DNA of 64,000 nucleotides from the NCBI GenBank assembly GCA_963205125.1, contig CAUJJO010000015.1:1-64000 (forward strand). Reading direction: 5' to 3'. The notes beneath the pieces were generated by a model. It was given only the letters and a program-made list of their open reading frames with translations, was not told where the DNA came from and searched no databases. Shown in pieces: positions 26,319 to 34,987 of the stretch. The DNA is from Pseudomonadota bacterium (lineage in GTDB: Bacteria > Pseudomonadota > Gammaproteobacteria > Burkholderiales > Burkholderiaceae_C). Numbering within the stretch: position 1 is the stretch's first letter; every line of letters starts with the position of its first letter. The position numbers and the translations under genes are program-made.

Positions 26319-26319
26319 T

Positions 26320-26335
26320 TTCGTTTATAGACGAA
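26320..26335. promoter_or_regulatory. Operator-like inverted repeat overlapping the toxin-antitoxin promoter
   Basis: TTCGT-N6-ACGAA. The spacer contains the minus-strand TATAAA that would be the -10 of the toxin gene starting at 26318. A regulator bound here would block its own promoter, as expected for HTH antitoxins. The spacing implies a nearly leaderless mRNA. Confidence 0.5.
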
Positions 26336-26423
26336 TATCGGTCAAGCTGGCGACCCGAGCCCATTGATGACAAGAGTCCCGGCGATGAGCGTGTTTCACC
26401 GAAGGGCCATTGCTCGGGCCATG

Positions 26424-26449
26424 AAAAAAGCCCCGGCGAGCCGGGGCTT
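26424..26449 (-). terminator. Rho-independent terminator after the PEP-CTERM gene
   Basis: On the minus strand, AGCCCCGG-CTCG-CCGGGGCT is followed by TTTTTT. The perfect GC stem and U-tract lie about 25 bases after the PEP-CTERM stop, separating that gene from the toxin-antitoxin operon. Confidence 0.9.
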
Positions 26450-26471
26450 CGATGATGGCATGAAGCCGTGC

Positions 26472-27143
26472 TCAGTCGGCCTTGCGGCGGCGACGGGCGG
26501 CACCGATGCCGGCCAGCGCCAGACCCGCGAGGGCCAGCGTCGCGGGCTCGGGGACGTTGGTCGGGGGGGCGTCGTCGTAGGTGTAGGTGATGCTCGCACC
26601 GCATCGACCGTAGGTGGTCTGCGAACCGCCCGAGAAGCCCGCGCCGCCGGCGACCGTGAAGCTGGAGAGGGAGTCGCAGCTCAGCGAGAAGTTGCCGCCA
26701 CCCGCTTGCGACAGTCCGGCGAGGCCAAGCGAGAAAGTGAGCGAATCGCTGTCGCTGAGCGTTGCCGAGTCGTGGGTGCTGTTCGGCGTCATGGCGACCC
26801 AGCCGGTCGTGAACGACAGCGCCACGTCGCTGACGCCGTTGAACAAGGCATCGATCGAGGCCAGCGAGCTGTTCAGTCCGATGTCCGAATTGGTGGTGCC
26901 GCGCACATTCGTGCTGGTCGCCGCGCCTCCGAGTTGCAGATGAATGGTGCCCTCGATGCCGGCGTCGACAACCAGGGTGGCGCCGGTCAGCGTGCCCAGA
27001 GTCGAATCGAACAGGCCCAGCGTGCCGCTCTGGCTGATCTCGGTGGGCTGGAAGGGATTGGTGAAGTTGTACGTGACGGTGCCAGCCTGCGCCGCCATCG
27101 CCAGCAGTGAGGCGCCGGCCACGACGGCCAATTTCTTGATCAT
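26472..27143 (-). CDS. PEP-CTERM sorted surface protein
   Basis: 223 residues. It has a signal peptide (KKLAVVAGASLLAMAAQAG) and a Ser/Thr/Gly-rich beta-strand body with two Cys. The C-terminal sorting signal NVPEPATLALAGLALAGIGAA is followed by RRRRKAD. This tripartite tail is recognised by exosortase for cleavage and attachment or release at the outer surface, often with exopolysaccharide. The body resembles the choice-of-anchor type of PEP-CTERM proteins and its ligand is unknown. The exosortase itself is not in the window. A sigma-54 promoter motif lies upstream and a clean terminator downstream, so this is a single-gene transcript. Confidence 0.9.
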   Translation of the reverse strand: MIKKLAVVAGASLLAMAAQAGTVTYNFTNPFQPTEISQSGTLGLFDSTLGTLTGATLVVDAGIEGTIHLQLGGAATSTNVRGTTNSDIGLNSSLASIDALFNGVSDVALSFTTGWVAMTPNSTHDSATLSDSDSLTFSLGLAGLSQAGGGNFSLSCDSLSSFTVAGGAGFSGGSQTTYGRCGASITYTYDDAPPTNVPEPATLALAGLALAGIGAARRRRKAD

Positions 27144-27209
27144 GAATGACTCCTGTGAGGGAATGATTGTCGGGATTCGCGGGCTTACCGCTGCCTGCAC
27201 AAGAAGTGA

Positions 27210-27225
27210 TGCAACGTCTAGGCCA
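27210..27225 (-). promoter_or_regulatory. Candidate sigma-54 promoter of the PEP-CTERM gene
   Basis: The minus strand reads TGGCCTAGACGTTGCA, matching the -24/-12 pattern GG-N10-GC with the strong TTGCA half. Transcription would start about 55 bases before the ATG. PEP-CTERM genes in other betaproteobacteria are known to be under RpoN and the PrsK/PrsR system. Confidence 0.65.
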
Positions 27226-27346
27226 GGTCGGAAAACTTGTGTCCAATCAAGTGATTGCGATTTCTGATGATGTAACGAAGTGAAAACTGTCAGAAATCTC
27301 GACACCGTGCCGGCCGCAGGGGCCGCTCGGCCGGCCTGCGTCTGCT

Positions 27347-28783
27347 TCAGCTGCCGAGCATGCGCTGCAGGGCTTCCTGCAGCTGCGCCGCGGGCGCGCC
27401 GAGGTCTACCGCCAGCAGCGTCGTGCCGTGGGCATCGGCCAGCGTCTGCCAGGCCTGTCGACGCGCCGCCAGCGCAGCCGGGTCCTCGCCCAGGCGCTGG
27501 CGGTAGCCGGCCTCGTCGGCGAGCAGGACGCGGCGCGACGCGGGCGCGCTGCTGGCCAGGCGCTCGAGCAGGCGGCCGTGCACCTCCTCCTCGGGCGTGC
27601 TGGCGAGGTCGACGAGCACCAGCACGAGCGCGGCATCGGGTGGCGGGGTGGTGGAGCCGGGCTCGGCTTCGTCGCCGTAGGGCACGGGCGGCGCGGCCTG
27701 CAGTCGGGCGCGGCCCTGGCTCGTGGCCTGCAGCGCGTCCTGCAGGGCGAGCGCGGCGGCGGCGGAGGCCGGCGCGGCGTGCGGCAGCAGCCAGACCGTG
27801 CCGGTGAGGCCCCGGCGCGGCTGCAGCCATTGCTTGAACCAGGCGTCGTCGGCGGCCAGCGGCAGCCGCCGCTGCAGGCGCCAGCTCTGCAGCCGCGCCA
27901 GCGCCGCCAGCAGCAGCCGCGGGCCGATGATGAAGAGGACTAGGGTTGCCGCGTACAGGTGCAGCCAGGGTGCGGCGCTGGCCTGCGCCGGCTGCGCCGG
28001 ACCGATCTGCATGGCCGCCAGCGCCGTCGCGTCGGGCAGGGCGATGCCGGTGACGGCCGAGGCCGGGGCGAGCAGGGTGGCCAGCAGCGCGTGCACGGCC
28101 CCGGCACTCAGGAAGGTGCTCTCCCAGCCGGCCAGGTAGTCGAGCACGAGGCCGCGCACGTAGAGGCTGCAGACGACGCCCAGCGCCAGCGCCGCCGAGC
28201 CCAGGTGCAGCACGAGTGCGGCGCGTGCGCCGTCCAGCGGTGCGGCCACGCGCGCCCAGTCGAGCGCGAAGCGCGCCAGCGTGGCGTGCCGCCCCCAGCG
28301 TCCGCCCTTGGGCTGCCAGCTCGCGCGCAGCCAGCGCCGAAAGCGCCCCGGCCCCTTGCCGCGCAGCGGCGCGACGATCAGCGCGAGATAGACGAGCAGG
28401 TTCCAGGCGACCAGCGCCCAGATCGGCGGCGCCAGCAGGTTGATGCGCTGCGCCGGGCCGATGTGGTCGACGGCCAGGCCGATCGCAAAGCCCAGCAGCA
28501 CGGTGACGATCACCCAGGCGCGGCCGGCAAAGCGCGCGGCGAGTGCGGCGCGCACGGCGGTCTCGCGCGGCGCCAGGCGCTGCATGGCGTGCCGCGCGCG
28601 CTCGGCGATGAAGCGCGCCGGCGCTGCGTCCTCGGGCAGGCTGGCGCGGGCGACGCGGGTGGCCCAGTCGCGGTCTTCGGCGGTCCAGGCGGGGTCGGGC
28701 GGATCGGCGCTCTCGTAGGCGCGCAGCAGCAGCACCTGGCGCGCACTGCGCTCGTCGAGGGTGATGCTGGCGGGCGCTTTCAT
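27347..28783 (-). CDS. DUF2868 membrane protein, partner of DUF3482
   Basis: 478 residues. Several hydrophobic segments are visible at about 88-110, 122-145, 195-218, 225-245 and 275-300, and the basic N-terminal part is cytoplasmic. The C-terminal domain (about 330-478: VWLLPHAAPASAAAALALQDAL, LVLVLVDLASTPEEEVHGRLLERL) looks like a soluble nucleotide-binding-like fold. This is the DUF2868 pattern, normally encoded directly before a DUF3482 GTPase. Here the partner is separated by an inserted toxin-antitoxin pair and PEP-CTERM gene. The gene follows the acyl-CoA dehydrogenase gene by 7 bases. Confidence 0.85.
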   Translation of the reverse strand: MKAPASITLDERSARQVLLLRAYESADPPDPAWTAEDRDWATRVARASLPEDAAPARFIAERARHAMQRLAPRETAVRAALAARFAGRAWVIVTVLLGFAIGLAVDHIGPAQRINLLAPPIWALVAWNLLVYLALIVAPLRGKGPGRFRRWLRASWQPKGGRWGRHATLARFALDWARVAAPLDGARAALVLHLGSAALALGVVCSLYVRGLVLDYLAGWESTFLSAGAVHALLATLLAPASAVTGIALPDATALAAMQIGPAQPAQASAAPWLHLYAATLVLFIIGPRLLLAALARLQSWRLQRRLPLAADDAWFKQWLQPRRGLTGTVWLLPHAAPASAAAALALQDALQATSQGRARLQAAPPVPYGDEAEPGSTTPPPDAALVLVLVDLASTPEEEVHGRLLERLASSAPASRRVLLADEAGYRQRLGEDPAALAARRQAWQTLADAHGTTLLAVDLGAPAAQLQEALQRMLGS

Positions 28784-28790
28784 CGCCGGG

Positions 28791-29921
28791 TCAGGCCAGC
28801 GCGCGCCCGATGAGGATCTTCTGCACTTCGGAGGTGCCCTCGTAGATCTGCGTCACCCGCACGTCGCGGTAGATGCGCTCGACGGGGAAGTCGCTCACAT
28901 ACCCGTAGCCGCCGAAGACCTGGATCGCCGCCGAGCACACGGCTTCGGCCATTTCGCTGGCGAAGAGCTTGGCCATCGCCGCCTCCTTCAGGCAGGGGCG
29001 GGCAGAGTCCTTCAGGCTCGCGGCGTGCCAGACGAGCTGGCGCGCGGCCTCGATCTTCGTGGCCATGTCCGCCAGCTTGAACTGCACCGCCTGGTGCTCG
29101 AAGATCGGCTGGCCGAAGGCGCGGCGCTCCTTGGCGTACTGCAGCGCCGCCTCGAAGGCCGCGCGCGCCATGCCCACACTCTGGCTGGCGATGCCGATGC
29201 GACCGCCCTCCAGCCCCGAGAGCGCGATCTTCAGGCCCTCGCCCTCCTCGCCGATGCGGTTGGCCGCGGGCACGCGGCAGTTCTCGAAGGCGATCTGCGC
29301 GGTGTCGCTGGCGTGCTGGCCCATCTTGTCCTCGAGGCGCGCGACGGTGTAGCCGGGCGTGCTCGTGGGCACCAGGAAGGCGCTGATGCCGCGCTTGCCG
29401 GCGGCCTTGTCGGTGACCGCGAGGACGATCGCCACGTCGCCGTTCCTGCCGCTGGTGATGAACTGCTTGACACCGTCGATGACGTAGTCGCCGCCCTCGC
29501 GGCGCGCGCTCGTGCGCAGGCCGCCGGCCTCGCTGCCGACGTGCGGCTCGGTCAGGCAGAAGGCGCCGAGCATGTCGCCGCGCGCCAGCGGCACGAGGAA
29601 GCGCGTCTTCTGTTCGTCGTTGCCGAAGGCGGTGAGGATGGAGCACACCGGGCAGTTGTTGACGCTGACCACGGTGCTGGTGGCGCCGTCGCCCGCGGCG
29701 ATCTCCTCGAGGATGAGCGCCAGCGACAGGGTGTCGAGGCCGGCGCCGCCGAAGCGCTCGGGCACCGCGACGCCGTAGCAGCCGAGGTCGGCAAGGCCGC
29801 GCAACTGCGCCTTGGGGAAGTGGTGGCTCTTGTCCCACGCCGCGGCGTGCGGCGCGATCTCGGCCTGCACGTAGCTGCGCACGGCGTCCTGCACCGCGCG
29901 ATGGTCGTCGCTCAGCAGCAT
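28791..29921 (-). CDS. Acyl-CoA dehydrogenase
   Basis: 376 residues, the standard length. This FAD enzyme introduces the alpha-beta double bond in acyl-CoA in the cytoplasm. Visible features are the FAD/substrate motif GAFCLTEPHVGSEAGGLRT, FITSGRNGDVAIV, QLVWHAASLKD, the second signature QVFGGYGYVSDFPVERIYRD, and the catalytic Glu in TQIYEGTSEVQKILIGR. It is of the short/medium-chain type. It forms part of a minus-strand run with the SDR gene and DUF2868. A link to the liu operon at 60-64 kb is possible but not shown. Confidence 0.95.
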   Translation of the reverse strand: MLLSDDHRAVQDAVRSYVQAEIAPHAAAWDKSHHFPKAQLRGLADLGCYGVAVPERFGGAGLDTLSLALILEEIAAGDGATSTVVSVNNCPVCSILTAFGNDEQKTRFLVPLARGDMLGAFCLTEPHVGSEAGGLRTSARREGGDYVIDGVKQFITSGRNGDVAIVLAVTDKAAGKRGISAFLVPTSTPGYTVARLEDKMGQHASDTAQIAFENCRVPAANRIGEEGEGLKIALSGLEGGRIGIASQSVGMARAAFEAALQYAKERRAFGQPIFEHQAVQFKLADMATKIEAARQLVWHAASLKDSARPCLKEAAMAKLFASEMAEAVCSAAIQVFGGYGYVSDFPVERIYRDVRVTQIYEGTSEVQKILIGRALA

Positions 29922-29940
29922 GCGAGAGTCTCCCTGCGGA

Positions 29941-30606
<666 letters not shown>

Positions 30607-30805
30607 GACGCGCATTGTGCGGCAGGCCCTGCGCCGCGGCGGCGGCCGGCGCGCCTTGCGGCCGACCGTGCGGATGTCACCGGGTGGCCACGGCCGGGCG
30701 TGTCGGGGGTCACGCGATGCGCGTCGACACGGCGCGCGCCGCCTCCGCGGGGCCCACGGTCGCAGGTGGCGCGGCTATGCTGCGCCCCAAAGGTGGCAGC
30801 AGGCG

Positions 30806-32101
<1,296 letters not shown>

Positions 32102-32160
32102 GGTCGTCGGCGCCGTCGCGGGGGCGCGGCGGCAGCGGGCCGCGGTCAGAATGGGCGACC

Positions 32161-33603
32161 ATGAGTGCAGCCGCAGCCCTCTCGAGCGACCTCGTCTGGC
32201 CGCCGCGCGATCCGCAGGCGGCGCGGTCGCGGCCCTCGCTGCTGCAGTGCCTGGTGCTGGCGGGCCTGATGCACGCGCTGCTGGTGGCGCTGCTGGGCAC
32301 CGCGCCGGGGGGCGGCTCGAACGATCCCGGTGAGCGTTCCTGGGGGGCGATCCGGATTCGCCTGGGCAGCGCGGGGCAGGGCGACGAGCGCGGCGCCGCC
32401 GAGCGCGCGCCGCCGCCGGTCGCGCTGCCGACCCCGGCGCCGCAGCCTCGCTACGGCGGCAGCACGCCGCGGGCCACGCCCCTGCCCGCACCCGAGCCGG
32501 GCGCGCCGGACCTCGGCGCGCGCCAGCCGCGGCCCACGCCCGAGCCGACGCTGGCTGCGCCGCCGGCCGCGCAGGTCGAGGCCGGGAATGCGAGCCGCCG
32601 CACCCGCCCGTCGACGCTTGCCGCGCCCGCGGCGGTCGCCGTTCCCGAGCCCGTGCCGGCGCCGCTGCACGAACCGCTGCCGCTGCCGGCGATCGCCGAG
32701 CCCTCGCCCTTGCCGGAGTCGCCGCTGGCCACGCCGTCGACGGCGCCGCAGCTGGCACCCTCACCCACCGTCGAAGCGCCGACGCTGCGCCGGCCGCCGC
32801 AGACCAGCCCCGACCTCCAGGCCCCGCCGCCGAGCGTGGACTCGGCACCGGCAGCGGCCGCGCCGCCTGCGCCGCCGCCCGCGCCTGCCGAGCCGGAGAC
32901 CACGCGTTCGCCGTCCCCCGGCCCCTTGCCGCGGCCGCTGACGCCCGAACCTGCGCCCGCGCTGCCGAGCCCGTCACGCCCACCCGACGTGCCGGCACCG
33001 GCGGCCCTGGCCCCGCTGCCGCCGCCGCCGCTGTCGACCCAGTCGCTGCCCGCGCCACCCGCAACGCTGCCCGCGCCGCCGCTTCCAGCATCGCCGCGGC
33101 CTGCGCCCGCGCCCGAGGCTGCTGCGCCCGTCCCGCTGCGTGCGCCCAGCGGGGCTGCGCCGATGGCGCAGGCGCCGCTGGCCCCGGTCGACGCGCGTGC
33201 AATGCCGCAGGCAGCCTTGCCGCCGCCGACGCTGGCGCCGCTGGGCGGCGTCTCGGTCGGCCCCGCGCCGCCCATGGCCGGCGCGGCGCAGGCCGTGCAG
33301 GAAGGCGCGCGGACGACGCCATCCACGCCAGCCGCGCCATCCACGCCGTCCACGCCGCCGACCCCTGAGGCGCGTCCGCGCCTGAACCTGAGCCTGCCGT
33401 CGACGCCGACACCCCCGGCGGCGCCGAGTGCGGCGCGTCTGCTCAACCTCGTGCCGCCGCCGCCCGAGCGCAAGTCGACGCTGGCCGAAGGCATCGAGAA
33501 GGCCGCCAAGCCCGATTGCCGCAAGGCCTACGGCGGCATGGGCGCGCTGGCGATCATCCCGCTGGCCGCCGACGCGCTGCGCGAAGGCGGCTGCCGCTGG
33601 TAG
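32161..33603 (+). CDS. Proline/alanine-rich membrane-anchored protein, TonB-like layout, unknown function
   Basis: 480 residues. It has a short cytoplasmic start, one TM helix (about 24-47: LLQCLVLAGLMHALLVALLG), then about 370 residues of Pro/Ala/Leu-rich sequence that must be extended in the periplasm. A compact C-terminal segment follows (STLAEGIEKAAKPDCRKAYG, then MGALAIIPLAADALREGGCRW) with two Cys that could form a disulfide. The layout recalls TonB/TolA-type periplasm-spanning proteins, but I see no TonB-C domain. Only the C-terminal 45 residues look conserved. Confidence 0.75.
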   Translation: MSAAAALSSDLVWPPRDPQAARSRPSLLQCLVLAGLMHALLVALLGTAPGGGSNDPGERSWGAIRIRLGSAGQGDERGAAERAPPPVALPTPAPQPRYGGSTPRATPLPAPEPGAPDLGARQPRPTPEPTLAAPPAAQVEAGNASRRTRPSTLAAPAAVAVPEPVPAPLHEPLPLPAIAEPSPLPESPLATPSTAPQLAPSPTVEAPTLRRPPQTSPDLQAPPPSVDSAPAAAAPPAPPPAPAEPETTRSPSPGPLPRPLTPEPAPALPSPSRPPDVPAPAALAPLPPPPLSTQSLPAPPATLPAPPLPASPRPAPAPEAAAPVPLRAPSGAAPMAQAPLAPVDARAMPQAALPPPTLAPLGGVSVGPAPPMAGAAQAVQEGARTTPSTPAAPSTPSTPPTPEARPRLNLSLPSTPTPPAAPSAARLLNLVPPPPERKSTLAEGIEKAAKPDCRKAYGGMGALAIIPLAADALREGGCRW

Positions 33604-33703
33604 CGGCGGGCGCCGCTCAGGTGTCGGATGGCTTGACACCGGCGCCGGAACGCGACCCAGGGACTGTTTGTTTCTTTAGTCAGATCAATGGCTTGGAGCA
33701 TTC

Positions 33704-33719
33704 AGGCGCGAAGTTTGCT
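33704..33719 (+). promoter_or_regulatory. Candidate sigma-54 promoter of the lectin-like PEP-CTERM gene
   Basis: AGGCGCGAAGTTTGCT fits the -24/-12 consensus (GGC-CG-N4-TTGCT, GG-N10-GC), with the start of transcription about 25-30 bases before the ATG at 33757. The upstream 150 bases are unusually AT-rich for this genome (TTTGTTTCTTTAGTCAG), as expected for an activator-bound region. Confidence 0.65.
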
Positions 33720-33756
33720 AGAGAACGCGAGTCTGATCTCTTCGCAGGAGAACGCC

Positions 33757-34380
33757 ATGGCTTTCAAGAGGTTTCGATCCGCCGCCGCTGCGCTGCTGAC
33801 CTGTTCCGCCGCGGTCGTCGCGGCCGCCCCGGTGCAATGGACCTCCGCCTCGGGCGGCAACGACCACTGGTACGAGCGAGTGACGCCGGCGACCGTCGCC
33901 GGCTACACCTGGGACGAGGCCTACGCCGATGCGCCCACGCGCTCCTGGATGGGCCTGACCGGCTACATGGCAACGGTCACGTCGCAAGCCGAGCAGAACT
34001 TCCTCATTGCGGCGTTCGGCATCGGCGGTGCCTGGCTCGGCGGCAACGATCGCGCGACGGAAGGCACCTGGCAATGGGTCAACGGACCCGAGGCCGGGCA
34101 GACCTTCTACATCGCCGGTGCCGGTTCGCAGCCGGGCTACTCGAACTGGAACACGGGCGAACCCAACAACTGCTGCAGCGGCGAAGACGATCTGGTCTAC
34201 GGCTACTTCGGGGATGCGGCCGCGGTGTGGAACGACTATGGCGTGCCGTCGTTCCCGAACGCGCGCTACTCCTATTTCGTCGAGTACTCGGGCCAGCCCG
34301 GCACGTCGGTCCCCGAGCCCGCGACGCTGGCGCTGGTCGGTGTCGGCCTGTTGCTGGCAGCGCGTCGCCGCCGCGCCTGA
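33757..34380 (+). CDS. PEP-CTERM protein with C-type-lectin-like domain
   Basis: 207 residues. Features are a signal peptide (residues 1-24, ending VVAAA), a C-type-lectin-like fold (about 28-180), and the sorting signal SVPEPATLALVGVGLLLAA followed by RRRRA. Family marks of the lectin fold are YTWDEAYADA, MGLTGYMATVTSQAEQNFL, GAWLGGNDRATEGTWQWVNG and YSNWNTGEPNN, with the WND-like AAVWNDYG at the end. It probably binds a glycan on the cell surface or matrix. AGGAG sits 7 bases before the ATG. Confidence 0.92.
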   Translation: MAFKRFRSAAAALLTCSAAVVAAAPVQWTSASGGNDHWYERVTPATVAGYTWDEAYADAPTRSWMGLTGYMATVTSQAEQNFLIAAFGIGGAWLGGNDRATEGTWQWVNGPEAGQTFYIAGAGSQPGYSNWNTGEPNNCCSGEDDLVYGYFGDAAAVWNDYGVPSFPNARYSYFVEYSGQPGTSVPEPATLALVGVGLLLAARRRRA

Positions 34381-34390
34381 TCGGGCGCTT

Positions 34391-34418
34391 GCCCTCTTCG
34401 CGCAACCGCGAGGAGGGC
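34391..34418. terminator. Hairpin between convergent PEP-CTERM and hemerythrin genes
   Basis: GCCCTCTTCGCG, loop CAAC, CGCGAGGAGGGC: a 12-bp stem with a single wobble pair, located between two convergent stops. No U-tract follows on either side, so it may act as a weak bidirectional terminator or an mRNA-stabilising end. Confidence 0.5.
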
Positions 34419-34425
34419 TGGGACT

Positions 34426-34956
34426 TCAGGCCAGGCCGCGGCGCTCGGCCATGTCGCGGCCGATGGCCTGCAGGGTCGCGTCGTCGAGTGCGGCGCGGGC
34501 CGCGGGGAAGGCGTTGGCCTCCTCGGCGGCGATGTGGGCGCGGTAGAGCGCGGCGAACTTGGCCCAGGTGACGAACTCGGCAGGGCCGGCGGCGATCCAG
34601 CTGCCCGCGGCGACCTCGACCAGGCTGCGCCGCAACTCGATCCAGAGCCGGTGCAGTTCGTGGTGCTCCTGCTCGATCTGCGCGGCGAAGGCTTCGTCGC
34701 CGGCCGCGCGCAGCAGCGGCAGGATGTGGCGCTCCTCGTCCTCGTGGTGGGCGGGGGCCGAGAGGTCGAAGTAGCGCAGCACGTCGCGCGCCGCCTGCGC
34801 GGTGGCGGCGTCGCAGCCGTGCACCGGCAGCCGTGCCGCCAGCCGCTCCATCTGCACCAGGTTGCGGCGCACGCGATCGTGGCAGGCCTCGAGCATCTCG
34901 AAGGGCTCGTCGAAGCGGCCGTGCGGCGGGTCGCGGGGCGGCAGGGCGGCGTTCAT
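34426..34956 (-). CDS. Hemerythrin-like HHE cation-binding protein
   Basis: 176 residues in a four-helix pattern. The metal ligands are apparent as His in MLEACHDRVRRNL, HHEDEERHILPLL (HHExxxxH-like), QEHHELHRLWIEL and the late AHIAAEEANAF with Glu. Such proteins bind a diiron centre and react with O2 or NO, or protect/repair Fe-S clusters. It lies next to the nitrite-reductase region, where NO stress is expected. It is cytoplasmic, with no signal peptide. Its start is 31 bases from the stop of the TonB receptor, so both may be one transcript. Confidence 0.88.
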   Translation of the reverse strand: MNAALPPRDPPHGRFDEPFEMLEACHDRVRRNLVQMERLAARLPVHGCDAATAQAARDVLRYFDLSAPAHHEDEERHILPLLRAAGDEAFAAQIEQEHHELHRLWIELRRSLVEVAAGSWIAAGPAEFVTWAKFAALYRAHIAAEEANAFPAARAALDDATLQAIGRDMAERRGLA

Positions 34957-34987
34957 GGCGATGGGATGGCGTTCGGGCGGACCTCGG

